Assembly: GCF_051710625.1 (NCBI RefSeq)
Contig: NZ_JBPESN010000026.1
Span: forward strand, 1 to 31,740
DNA length: 31,740 bases
Source: JBPESN01 sp051710625
GTDB lineage: Bacteria; Pseudomonadota; Gammaproteobacteria; Enterobacterales; Enterobacteriaceae
Direction: 5' to 3'
The notes under the pieces are model-generated. The model was not told the origin of the DNA. It did not search any database and saw only the letters and a program-made list of their open reading frames with translations. The first letter of the stretch is position 1, and each line of letters begins with the position of its first letter. Made by a program: the position numbers and the translations under genes. Below, piece after piece: positions 9,746 through 19,200 of this stretch.

Positions 9746-10282
9746 TTATTGCCACACCTCGAAGGCGAGCTCCACCTATTGGTCGGCATGGGATAGCCAG
9801 ATGAGCCCGTCCTGGAGCGTTGCCTGCAGCACCATAGTGCGCTGCACCAAACTCGCCAGCGCGCTAAGCTGTTCATCGTCGATAAAGCGTACCGACAAAT
9901 TAGACTGCGCGGACAACAGCGGCTGGTTTTGCTGCCACCAAACGCGGGCGGCGCGCGCATTATAGGCGTACAACACCACCTGACGGGCTTAATGGCAAGC
10001 CTTGCGTAAACGTTTCTCGGCCGGCAGGCCCAGTTCAATCCACACTTCGGCTTCGCCATGATCATTTCGCCACCACAGCGCCGGTTTATCTTCCGCACTC
10101 AGCCCGCGGGTGAATTCAAGACGCTCATGCGCGTGGCATACCCATGCCAGCAGCCGCAACATCATGCGCTGCGGGGTTTCCGAGGAGTGCTGCGCCAATA
10201 CCAGATTGGCTTCAAAATAATAATTGCGGTCCATATCGGCAATATTGCCCGTGGCTTTGTGGATGGTGGCTTTCAGCGCCAT
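9746..10282 (-). pseudogene. yaeQ: YaeQ family protein, two nonsense codons
   Basis: The product is collinear with E. coli YaeQ (181 aa, a compact nuclease-like fold of unclear role): MALKATIHKAT at the start, MMLRLLAWVCHAHERLEF, WIELGLPAEKRLRKAC, VWWQQNQPLLS, DGLIWLSHADQ, and an end at VWQ. Two in-frame stops interrupt it, a TAA at 9989-9991 where E. coli has Gln after KKACT, and a TAG at 9776-9778 near the end. There are no frameshifts, so the inactivation looks recent. Confidence 0.88.
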
Positions 10283-10518
10283 TATGATTTCCCTTTATTG
10301 TTGATAACCGCAGTGTACTCGACTTCGCCGGTTGGCGACCAGCAGTGCCGGTTTCGGGTCCACAGGCCCGCGAATCCACCGCCTTTTCTTAAAGGATTGG
10401 GGGCGCTTTGTGCTATAGTCATTTAAGGAATAACTGTTGATTGATGTGTGGGATTGCCGGCAAGGCGCGGTCTATCCTTCCTCAGGGAACACCGCCCAAT
10501 AAATGTAGGTGAGCGCTT

Positions 10519-10779
10519 ATGACTATAAACGAAGAATATCAGCCCATTAATTGTGATGATTACGATAATCTTGAGCTCGCCTGTACGCGCCATTGGATAT
10601 TAAACCTTACGCTCCGTAATGGGGAAACAGTGACCGGCGCGGCACGCGAAATGCTGTCGAGAAAACGCGTTGAGTATCTGATTATCGATCAGGCAGGCGT
10701 CAGCCAGGACATCCGGCTGGATCATATTGCCAGGTTCACCCATCCCGAACTGGGTACCGTGGTGGTCAGCGCAGAATAA
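10519..10779 (+). CDS. rof: Rof (YaeO), Rho transcription-terminator antagonist
   Basis: Rof binds Rho and blocks its primary RNA-binding site, lowering Rho-dependent termination. The 86-residue protein keeps the family signature YQPINCDDYDNLELAC near its N-terminus and ends FTHPELGTVVVSAE, and has the same length as in E. coli. A ribosome site (AGGTGAG) precedes the ATG. It is divergent from yaeQ and convergent with tilS, as in E. coli. The small gene yaeP that precedes it in E. coli is not found in the 236 bases upstream. Confidence 0.95.
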   Translation: MTINEEYQPINCDDYDNLELACTRHWILNLTLRNGETVTGAAREMLSRKRVEYLIIDQAGVSQDIRLDHIARFTHPELGTVVVSAE

Positions 10780-10794
10780 TTCCCTCTCCCTCAC

Positions 10795-10816
10795 GCGGGC
10801 TACTGGCGTAGCCCGC
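10795..10816. terminator. Hairpin between convergent rof and tilS
   Basis: A perfect 9-bp stem (GCGGGCTAC / GTAGCCCGC) with a TGGC loop lies 16 bases after the rof stop and overlaps the tilS stop codon. It could serve both converging transcripts, but neither strand has a T-run. Confidence 0.45.
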
Positions 10817-12473
10817 TAATGGCTCCCGCTTTCCTCGCCTGACAACACGCCGTTCTGACCGCCGCCCTCTGGCGCGGCGGCCTATTACTGTCCGGCCGCC
10901 AAAAAAGCTGCCATTGCGCGTGATGCTCACGCACCGCGCCTTCCCAGGTCACGAAGACGCCCAGCGCCGTAATGAGTTGGTCATTATAAAACAGCAGCGG
11001 CGTGCTGCGGCGCCGCCACGGCGGGATGTCCAGCTCTTGCCAGATTTTTTTCAACGTTCGGCCGCGTCGCCGCCCCACAATATACAACAGGCTATGCACG
11101 GGGCCGAAACGCACCGAAACCCGTTCGCCGGACAAGGGTGCGCGCACAACGGCCAGCGGCGCCGCTATGCTGCCGGCATGGACGGCGTGGGCGGAATAAT
11201 TGGCGTTAGCGTCAGCATTAGCGTTGGTATTGGTATTGGTATTGGTATTGGTATTGGTATTGGTATTGGTATTGGTATTGGCGGCATGGTCAGCGTCTGA
11301 GGCGCAACTTGCACTACCGTCCTGCCGTTCCTCTAAATTGCTGCCTCCCTTCACCGCCGCGATGAACGCTTTCCCCGGTACCGCGCTTCCGGCGTCAACC
11401 GGGCGTCGATAAAGGTGCCCCAGACCGGCGGGCAACGCAAGACGTTCGCTTTCCGGCGCCCAGGGGAAGACCGCCTCGCCGTCCATAAGCGGCGGCAAAC
11501 GCGGCACGACATAAAGACGATCGCGAAAGCGCCGTACCAGCCGGCCGTCGAGTTTCAGTTGTGCAACGGCGTCGCGCCGGCTGAGCGCCACTTCCTGCCA
11601 CAGGCGCGCCAGTTGCGCTCGTGCGGGCATTCTCACGCCGCGGCTGGCCAGCCAACGGCGTAACAAGGCCGCGCGCTTGCTTTCGCTCATCGTCATTAGC
11701 GCCGTCAAGCGTAACGACCCGTCTGGTGCGATGATATCGGCCAGTGTTTCTGCCAGCAGTTCATCGAGAAGCTGTTCCTGCTCGCCGCAAAGCTGCGCGC
11801 TGCGCGCTGCGGCGTTAGCAAATTGCGGCCAGCGCTGCCGCAAGGGTGGCAGGATGCGCAGGCGTAAAAAATTGCGATCGAACCGCAGATCGGTATTGCT
11901 GTCGTCCTCAATCCAGTGAAGCCCGCGTGCCTGAGCATACGCTTCTAGCTCCACCCGACTAAAGTCCAGCAATGGGCGCACCAGGCGGTGGCCTAAATAC
12001 GGCGCATCCGCCGCCATCGCCGCCAAACCGGCCGGCCCGCTGCCGCGTTTCAACGCCAGCAGCAGCGTTTCCGCCTGATCGTCCTGGTGCTGGGCGGTAA
12101 GCAACACCTCATCCTGTGTCAGCGCCGCCGCCAGCGCCCCATAACGCGCGCCGCGAGCCGCCGCCTCGATCCCCTCCGACGTCGCGTCGACGACGACATG
12201 TACCGCAGTAAAGGCGACGTCGCGCCGATGACATTCCTGCGCGCAGTGCGCGGCCCACTCATCTGCGTGACGGCTCAAGGCGTGATGGACATGAACCGCC
12301 CGCAGCGTCGGCGCACCGTCACCGCCGGGGAGGCAGTCGCCATCACGTAGCGTGGCGAGGGCATCCAGCAATACCGTGGAATCCAGACCGCCGCTGAACG
12401 CCAGCAGCAGGGCACGGTAAGGGGCGATGCGGCGGCGCAGCGCCAGCACTACCCCCTCGGCATCAGGCTTCAT
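10800..12473 (-). CDS. tilS: tRNA(Ile)-lysidine synthetase with low-complexity insertion
   Basis: TilS converts C34 of tRNA-Ile2 (CAU anticodon) to lysidine, so that AUA is read as isoleucine. The N-terminal ATP-pyrophosphatase domain has the PP-loop SGGLDST at residues 27-33 and HVHHALS; the substrate-binding and C-terminal domains follow (KKIWQELDIPPW, TPLLFYNDQLI). The protein is 557 residues against 432 in E. coli. The excess comes from about 75 residues inserted between GLGHLYRRPVDAG and ERVSVRF, including nine Asn-Thr pairs, and from about 30 extra C-terminal residues where the usual stop is lost. The frame is open, and the enzyme is normally indispensable, so it is probably active. It overlaps yaeR by 11 bases. 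Confidence 0.9.
   Translation of the reverse strand: MKPDAEGVVLALRRRIAPYRALLLAFSGGLDSTVLLDALATLRDGDCLPGGDGAPTLRAVHVHHALSRHADEWAAHCAQECHRRDVAFTAVHVVVDATSEGIEAAARGARYGALAAALTQDEVLLTAQHQDDQAETLLLALKRGSGPAGLAAMAADAPYLGHRLVRPLLDFSRVELEAYAQARGLHWIEDDSNTDLRFDRNFLRLRILPPLRQRWPQFANAAARSAQLCGEQEQLLDELLAETLADIIAPDGSLRLTALMTMSESKRAALLRRWLASRGVRMPARAQLARLWQEVALSRRDAVAQLKLDGRLVRRFRDRLYVVPRLPPLMDGEAVFPWAPESERLALPAGLGHLYRRPVDAGSAVPGKAFIAAVKGGSNLEERQDGSASCASDADHAANTNTNTNTNTNTNTNTNTNANADANANYSAHAVHAGSIAAPLAVVRAPLSGERVSVRFGPVHSLLYIVGRRRGRTLKKIWQELDIPPWRRRSTPLLFYNDQLITALGVFVTWEGAVREHHAQWQLFWRPDSNRPPRQRAAVRTACCQARKAGAISGLRQ
11226..11279. repeat. Hexanucleotide microsatellite (GGTATT)9 inside tilS
   Basis: Nine perfect GGTATT units (plus strand) encode nine Asn-Thr pairs in TilS on the minus strand. 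They are flanked by degenerate versions (GCGTTA, GCATTA) encoding Asn-Ala and Asp-Ala pairs. Because the unit is two codons, changes in copy number keep the frame open. Confidence 0.97.
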
Positions 12474-12852
12474 ACAGCTCCAGCGGTAATTGATCGGGAT
12501 CGGTAAAGAACGTAAATTTTTTGCCGGTCAGCGGATCGACCCGCACCGGCTCGCAGGCTACGCCGGCGGCAACGAGGCCGGCAATCGCTTGATCAATATC
12601 GGCGACGCTGAAGGCTAAATGCCGCAATCCCTGGGCTTCCGGCCGACTCAGCCGTGCCGGCGCGCCGGGAAAGGAGAACAACTTGATGAGGTATTGCCCG
12701 TGTAGCTCCAAATCGCCCTTCCAGGAATTCTGCTCAGCGCGGTAGTGCTCGCCGATGAGTGTAAACCCCAAGATCCGACAATAGAAAGTTTTACTGCGCG
12801 CATAATCGCTGGCGATAATGGCGATATGGTGCATCCGCTGTAGGCTAATCAT
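12463..12852 (-). CDS. yaeR: YaeR, glyoxalase-type VOC-fold protein
   Basis: A 129-residue member of the vicinal-oxygen-chelate superfamily related to glyoxalase I; the substrate is not established. The single-module fold is visible: an N-terminal MHHIAIIASDYARSKTFY strand-helix, the central LGFTLIGEHYR, then GLRHLAFSVADIDQAI and the C-terminal PLELYE strand. The His of HHIAI, His of LRHLAF and Glu of LELYE are the positions that bind metal in this fold. Length and sequence match E. coli YaeR and no lesion is seen. It precedes tilS with an 11-base overlap, so the two are probably translated from one message. Confidence 0.92.
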   Translation of the reverse strand: MISLQRMHHIAIIASDYARSKTFYCRILGFTLIGEHYRAEQNSWKGDLELHGQYLIKLFSFPGAPARLSRPEAQGLRHLAFSVADIDQAIAGLVAAGVACEPVRVDPLTGKKFTFFTDPDQLPLELYEA

Positions 12853-14006
12853 GTGTTAAGGTTCCCGTCTTGCATCTACTTGCTGGCGAAAACTGCCCGC
12901 GCGCCGGCGCAGTCGTCCCCGCGGCCGGCTTTCCCGCCTTTGTATCAATTTAAGCGCGCGCCGTACAGGCCCGGCCCACCATCATCCCTAAGCCGTTTCC
13001 CGGCTGGCGGTTTCTTTCAGCACCCGTACCCGGTACTGCCCATCATCGCTCAGTTCAGCAGCGTGGATATCGGTTTCAAAACCCGGATAATACTGGCCGA
13101 TCGAGCACAACATTAATAGAAAATCGAGCACCGCGCGGCTGCGTTCGGTGATCACCTCGCCGGGTATCACTACCGGTACCCCCGGCGGATACGGCAACAG
13201 CATATTGGCAGAGATGCGGCCGACCATTTGCGACAGCGCTATGGTTTCCACATTGCCGCGCACCTGCTGTTGAAACGCGGCATAGGGCGTCATTTTCATT
13301 TGGGGCAGTACCGCGAAAACACTGGGCATCAACTGCGGCAGATGATGCTGACGAATTAATTGGTGAATGCCCTGTGCCAAATTCTGTATGCGCACATGAC
13401 GATAGAAATCAGGATCTTCCGCGTACAGATCCGGCAGCATATTGCGCACCCGAAGGTTGAGATCGTAGGCGCGCTTGAACTCGGTTAGACCGCGCAACGG
13501 GCTCATCGCCTTGGTTTTATCAAAACCGATACTGAACAGAAACAGTAAATTGTATGGCCCGGTTTTCTCGACCACTACGCCGCGCTCGTCGAGAAATTTA
13601 GCCACCAGCAAGGCCGGGATCCCCTCCGGCGCCATGTCGCGCCCAGCTCCACCGGCCAACAGACCGCGTCTTCAATAATCTCGGGTTGCCAAATATCGAA
13701 AAACTAGCCCTCCGACTCCTGACGTAAACGCTGGACCTCCTTACGAAAATGCAGCGCACGCTCAATGGAGCGTTGGATAAGCCGGCGCCCCGGTTTGCCG
13801 CGCACCATCGCCATCGCCATTTCGATGGAGGCCACAATGCCGTAATGGGGCGAGGTGCTGGTGTACACCATGTACGCTTCGTTAAAGGTGCATTCATCAT
13901 AATTAGCCTTAATATGGATAACTTAGGCCTGTGAAAAGGCAGCCTGCAATTCGTGCGTCGATTGTGTCTCGAAAATGACTTTATCGGGGATCCGCTCTCC
14001 GCTCAT

Positions 14007-14057
14007 GCCGCTTTTGCCGCTTTTGCCGCTTTTGCCGCTTTTGCCGCTTTTGCCGCG
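14007..14057. repeat. Nonanucleotide tandem repeat in the ldcC pseudogene
   Basis: Five full GCCGCTTTT units and a partial sixth encode repeated Lys-Ser-Gly on the minus strand, where E. coli LdcC has a single GKSGMSG. The expansion is in frame and falls in a gene already dead from nonsense codons. Confidence 0.95.
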
Positions 14058-14386
14058 ATAGATAGGATGAAAATTGGTGTACGGCACCCAGGCGGAGTCG
14101 AAATGGATTGACGGCACGGCCAGCGTCTGTTTGATGTGTTGCGTGTTATACAGCAGGCCATCATAGGTCGAATTGGTAATCACCGCATGCACAGGCCAGC
14201 TGGCCTGCGGAGTAGCCGCCACTTTCTTCGAGATACTTGCGCGGCTGAACAGGCGCTGCGGCTCGGCGTCAGGTAAATCGGCACGACATCGCTCATCAGC
14301 AGCAGATGGGCCAGCGACTTGTGGCAGTTGCGATCGATAAACACCGTACTGCCGGCGGGGCTGGCGTACATTCCTACGATTTTGTT

Positions 14387-14410
14387 GGAGGTGGAGGTGG
14401 AGGTGAAGGT
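14387..14410. repeat. Hexanucleotide tandem repeat in the ldcC pseudogene
   Basis: Three GGAGGT units and one GAAGGT variant encode the Thr-Ser repeat in NGTFTSTSTSNK, where the E. coli enzyme has NGTSTANK. It is a second in-frame slippage expansion in the same gene. Confidence 0.85.
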
Positions 14411-15156
14411 GCCATTGGTCACCATGTAACTTTGTTCCGCGCCAAAGGTACGGGCAATATATTCTTCCGTTTCCAGATGTGGTCCGGTATGATCCAAAAG
14501 CGATCCCAGCTCGGTCACGGAAATCGATACATCCGCCTTTAGCGTATTGCCGCCAAAGAAGTCATAAAACAGGCTATTCACAGGGCTTTTTTGATAGGCG
14601 GTACCGGCCATATGTCCCGGGGTACAGAAAGTATATTTTCCCTCTTCAACATAATGGAATAGCGCCTTGGGCGGCGGCGGCATGATGGCGTCAATATATT
14701 CAGTGGTATATTGTCAAATACGCTGGCTGATATCAGCGGCGACGTTTAAACCGTACTCGAAAAAATACAGCGCCATGCGCATTTCATTGGCACTCACGTC
14801 CAGCACCGAGTGGGTGCTAATAAACGCATACAGCGGCAGGTATTCGTTGAACTCATTAATCGCCAGGCAAAGATCCATGCCATATTGTTCCCAGTCGAAA
14901 ATAATCCCTGCGATGCGCTGGTTTTGCTCGAGTAAGGTCAATAAATCCTGGCTGCCGGTAGGGCAGACGATGTGATAGCCCTGGTCGGTCAGCGCCTGTG
15001 CCAATTCCCGTACGGGTTCGGCTTTGTAAAATACCTGATCCGGCAAAAGTATCGCAATAATGTTCATTCAGCGCATCCTTACAAAGGTCGTTCGCTCGCT
15101 TGTCTCGGCCTAACGATAAGCATAGCCGGCATTGCGGCTTGCCGACCCGAAATAGC

Positions 15157-15190
15157 AAAACACCCCCGCAGGCGCGAGCATGCGGGGTGT
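15157..15190 (-). terminator. Rho-independent terminator after accA
   Basis: On the minus strand ACACCCCGCA pairs with TGCGGGGGTGT across a loop of about ten bases, and TTTT follows. It lies 56 bases beyond the accA stop and closes the dnaE-accA transcript. Confidence 0.85.
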
Positions 15191-15245
15191 GAGACATCAC
15201 CGGGCTGGCCCGGGCACCACCTGCGCCGGTGGCCGGCGCAGGCTA

Positions 15246-16205
15246 TCAGCAATAGCCGTAATTCATCAGACGGTGATAACGGCGGTTCAGCAGCTCTTCC
15301 GTATTCAGGCCGTCAAGCTCGGCCAAATCGTCCAGCAGCTGCGCTTTCAGCGAGGCGGCAATGGCCGGCACATCGCGATGTGCGCCGCCCAACGGCTCCG
15401 GCACGATGCTATCGATAAGCTCCAGCTCTTTCAAGCGCGAGGCGATAATGCCCATGGCTTCGGCGGCGATAGGGGCTTTATCCGCGCTTTTCCACAAAAT
15501 GGACGCGCAGCCTTCTGGGGAAATAACCGAATAGGTACTGTATTGCAGCATATTGACTTTGTCGCCTACGCCAATCGCCAGCGCCCCGCCGGAGCCGCCC
15601 TCGCCGATTACGGTGCAAATCACCGGCACGCGTAGGCCCGACATTTCACGCAGGTTTTTCGCGATAGCTTCGGACTGGCCGCGCTCTTCGGCGCCGACCC
15701 CCGGGTAAGCGCCCGGTGTGTCGATGAACGTGAGCAGCGGCAAGTTGAAACGATCTGCCATCTCCATCAGCCGCAGCGCCTTGCGATAACCTTCCGGTGC
15801 CGGCATGCCGAAGTTACGGCGGATTTTCTCTTTGGTTTCTCGCCCTTTCTGGTGGCCGATGGTCATGACCGGCCGTGAATCCAGACACGCGATGCCGCCG
15901 ACGATAGCTTTATCGTCGGCATAGGCGCGATCGCCCGCCAGTTCGTCAAAATCAGTGAAGATATGGCGGACATAATCCAGCGTATAAGGACGCATAGGAT
16001 GACGCGCCAGCTGAGCAATTTGCCAGGCGCCCAGATCGGAGAATATTTTCCGCGCCAGCTCCACGCTTTTTTCACGCAGGCGCTGCACCTCTTCATCCAG
16101 ATTAATATCTAATTTTTCGTCTTGACTGCTGACTGAGGTCAGCGAGTCAATTTTCGCTTCCAGCTCTGCAATCGGTTGTTCAAAATCAAGAAAATTCAGA
16201 CTCAT
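15246..16205 (-). CDS. accA: Acetyl-CoA carboxylase carboxyltransferase subunit alpha
   Basis: AccA pairs with AccD as the carboxyltransferase that moves the carboxyl group from biotin on AccB to acetyl-CoA, making malonyl-CoA for fatty acid synthesis. The 319-residue protein equals the E. coli length and keeps the crotonase-fold core: RRNFGMPAPEGYRKALRLM, FIDTPGAYPGVGAEERGQ, and GEGGSGGALAIGVGD of the oxyanion-forming region. No lesion is seen. The start lies 12 bases after the dnaE stop, so they share a message, and a strong terminator follows. Confidence 0.97.
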   Translation of the reverse strand: MSLNFLDFEQPIAELEAKIDSLTSVSSQDEKLDINLDEEVQRLREKSVELARKIFSDLGAWQIAQLARHPMRPYTLDYVRHIFTDFDELAGDRAYADDKAIVGGIACLDSRPVMTIGHQKGRETKEKIRRNFGMPAPEGYRKALRLMEMADRFNLPLLTFIDTPGAYPGVGAEERGQSEAIAKNLREMSGLRVPVICTVIGEGGSGGALAIGVGDKVNMLQYSTYSVISPEGCASILWKSADKAPIAAEAMGIIASRLKELELIDSIVPEPLGGAHRDVPAIAASLKAQLLDDLAELDGLNTEELLNRRYHRLMNYGYC

Positions 16206-16217
16206 AGTATTCCTATA

Positions 16218-19200
16218 TTAGTCAAATTCCAGTTCCACCTGTTCATTTCCCACAAGTGTTCGCAAGTCATTCAGTAAACGGTCAGTCGGCGTCACCCGCC
16301 AGGCTGCCCCAAAGCGCAGCCGCGCGCGCGCATCTTGCCGTTGATAATAAAAATGCACTGGAATCGTCCCCGATCGATACGGTTCCAACGATAAACGGAG
16401 ACGATTGAGAAGCTGGTCATCAATTTGCCTGTCGGTCAGCGAGATAGCAAGCCCGCGCGCATATTTTTCACGTGCTTCACTAATATCCATCAATTTACGG
16501 GCGCTCATCTTCAGGCCGCCGTTGAAATCATCGAAGCTAACCTGTCCTTGAGCGATAAGGATACGGTCTTTTCCCAGTAAATGCTGGTATTTTTCCAGCG
16601 CATCCGTGAACAGCATCACGTCCAGACGGCCGGAACGATCGTCGAGCGTGCAAACGCCGATGCGGTTGCCCCGCTTGGTCACCATCACCCGCGCGGACAA
16701 CACCAGCCCCACCGCGGTAACCATCTTGCCACGCTCGGTGGGGTGCATATCCTTCAAGCGCACTCCGCCCGCATAGCGTTCAATCTCGCGCAGATATTGG
16801 GTGATGGGGTGGCCGGTCAAGTAGAGGCCGAGCGTTTCGCGTTCGCCGTCCAGCACCACCTGCTCCGGCCAAAGTGCCACGGTACTGTAGGACGCTTCCA
16901 CCGCTGCCGGCTCCTCCGCCAGCACGCCAAACATATCGCCCTGACCAATGGCCTCGGCTTTGGCGTGCTGATCGGCGGTCTTAAGCGCGTCGCCGAGACT
17001 ATTCATCAGCGCGGCGCGGTGCGGCCCAAGACGGTCGAAGGCGCCGGACATAATCAGCTTTTCCAGCACCCGGCGATTGAGTCTTTTGATATCGGTACGC
17101 GCGCACAGATCGAACAATTCACGGAAGTGTCCGTCCTGGTTACGCGCCTCGATAATCGCCTCGATAGGCCCTTCCCCCACGCCCTTGATGGCGCCGATGC
17201 CGTAGACTATCTTGCCCTCTGGGTTAACGTGAAAATGGTACTGCCCGCTGTTAATATCCGGCGGCAGGACCTTGAGGCCCATACGCAGACATTCGTCAAC
17301 CAACCCCACCACCTTTTCGGTATTGTCCATATCGGCGGTCATCACCGCCGCCATGAACTCGGCGGGATAATGGGCCTTCAGCCACAGGGTTTGATACGAC
17401 ACCAGCGCATAGGCGGCGGAGTGAGATTTGTTAAAGCCGTAGCCGGCGAATTTCTCCACCAGATCGAAGATCTTCATCGACAGTTCGCCGTCGACGCCGA
17501 TACTTTCCGCGCCGGCTTTGAACACCGAGCGCTGCTTGGCCATCTCCTCCGGTTTCTTTTTCCCCATCGCGCGGCGCAGCATATCCGCGCCGCCCAGGGT
17601 ATAGCCCGCCAGGACCTGGGCTATCTGCATGACCTGTTCCTGGTAGAGGATGATGCCGTAAGTCGGCTCCAGCACGGGTTGCAGCAAGGCATGTTGCCAC
17701 TCGATATCGGGATAGGAGATCGCTTCACGACCGTGCTTGCGGTCGATAAAGTTATCGACCATCCCCGATTGCAGCGGTCCGGGGCGGAACAGTGCCACCA
17801 GCGCGATCATATCCTCGAAACAGTCTGGCTGCAGGCGCTTTATCAGATCCTTCATGCCTCGCGATTCCAGCTGGAATACGGCAGTCGTTTCGGAGCGCTG
17901 CAGCATATCGAAGCTTTTCTTGTCATCCAAGGGGATAGCAGCGATATCAATGAGCTTCAGACCCTGACGTGCGCGGCGGGCGTTGATCATGTCCAGCGCC
18001 CAGTTGATGATGGTCAAGGTGCGCAGGCCGAGGAAGTCGAACTTCACCAGACCGGCGTATTCCACATCGTTCTTGTCGAACTGGGTCACCGGATGGTTGC
18101 CTTCGCCATCGCAGTAAAGCGGCGCAAAATCGGTAATTTTGGTCGGCGCGATCACCACGCCCCCGGCGTGTTTGCCGGCGTTGCGCGTGACCCCTTCAAG
18201 CTTGCGCGCCATATCAATCAGCGCTTTGACCTCTTCGTAGGCATCGTAAATCGCCTGCAATTGCGGCTCGGCGACAAAGGCTTTTTCCAGCGTCATACCA
18301 GGGTCGGGAGGCACCAGCTTGGAGATGCGATCCACAAAGCTGTAAGGATGCCCAAGCACCCGCCCGACGTCGCGGATCACCGCTTTGGCCGCCATGGTAC
18401 CGAAGGTGATAATCTGCGAAACCGCGTCGCGACCGTAGGTTTCGGCCACGTGATCAATTACCAGATCGCGCTTTTCCATGCAGAAGTCGACGTCGAAGTC
18501 CGGCATCGATACGCGTTCCGGGTTCAGGAAGCGTTCAAACAGCAGATCGAACGCCAGCGGGTCAAGATCGGTGATATTCAGCGCATAGGCCACCAGCGAG
18601 CCCGCGCCGGATCCGCGGCCCGGCCCGACCGGGACGCCGTTATCCTTCGACCACTGGATAAACTCCATGACGATCAGGAAGTAACCCGGGAATCCCATCT
18701 GGTTTATCACCTGCAATTCGATAGCCAGACGTTCATCATAGGCCGCCCGTTTTCCCCGCCGCATATCGGCATCGGGGAACAGGAATGCCAACCGTTCCTC
18801 CAACCCTTTGCGCGCGCATTTGACCAGATAATCTTCGGTGGACATCTCGCCGGTCGGGAATTGCGGCAGAAAATATTCCCCGAGGCGGATGGTGACGTTA
18901 CAGCGTCGGGCGATTTCCACGCTGTTGGCCAGCGCTTCCGGCAGATCGGCGAACAGCTCGCACATCTCCTCTTCGCTGCGCATATACTGCTGCAAACTGT
19001 AATTCCGCGGTCGTTTGGCGTCATCCAGGGTAAAGCCGTCGTGAATCGCCACCCGGATTTCGTGGGCGCCGAAATCGTCCGGGCTGGTAAAACGCACGTC
19101 ATTGGTGGCCACGACCGGCAGTCCCCGACGCGCCGCCAGCTCAACCGCAGCATGCAGGTAGCTTTCTTCATCCGCCCGGCCGGTGCGGATAAGTTCCAGA

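Larger units (their letters stand above)
12988..15067 (-). pseudogene. ldcC: Lysine decarboxylase (LdcC/CadA type), heavily decayed
   Basis: LdcC is the PLP-dependent constitutive lysine decarboxylase that makes cadaverine. The remnant is collinear with the 713-aa E. coli enzyme, from MNIIAILLPDQVFYK to YRVRVLKETA, and includes the PLP-lysine region (FETQSTHELQAAF). Lesions in order are a TGA at 14714-14716, loss of about a dozen codons plus a frameshift near 14250, a TAA at 13923-13925, a TAG at 13704-13706 in place of Trp, and loss of about 40 codons with a frameshift near 13640. Two tandem-repeat expansions lie within it (14007-14057 and 14387-14410). It sits between accA and yaeR as in E. 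coli. Function is lost. Confidence 0.95.

Noticed and set aside
10390..10420. Possible rof promoter with TATAGT at 10414
   Set aside because: A -10-like hexamer is present but no convincing -35 box at proper spacing was found.
11226..11279. Regular repeat considered as a CRISPR-like array
   Set aside because: The units are contiguous 6-mers with no spacers; it is a microsatellite.
11200..11412. A plus-strand frame with a long Leu-Val repeat resembling a membrane segment
   Set aside because: The repeat is the GGTATT microsatellite read on the wrong strand; the tilS frame explains the sequence.
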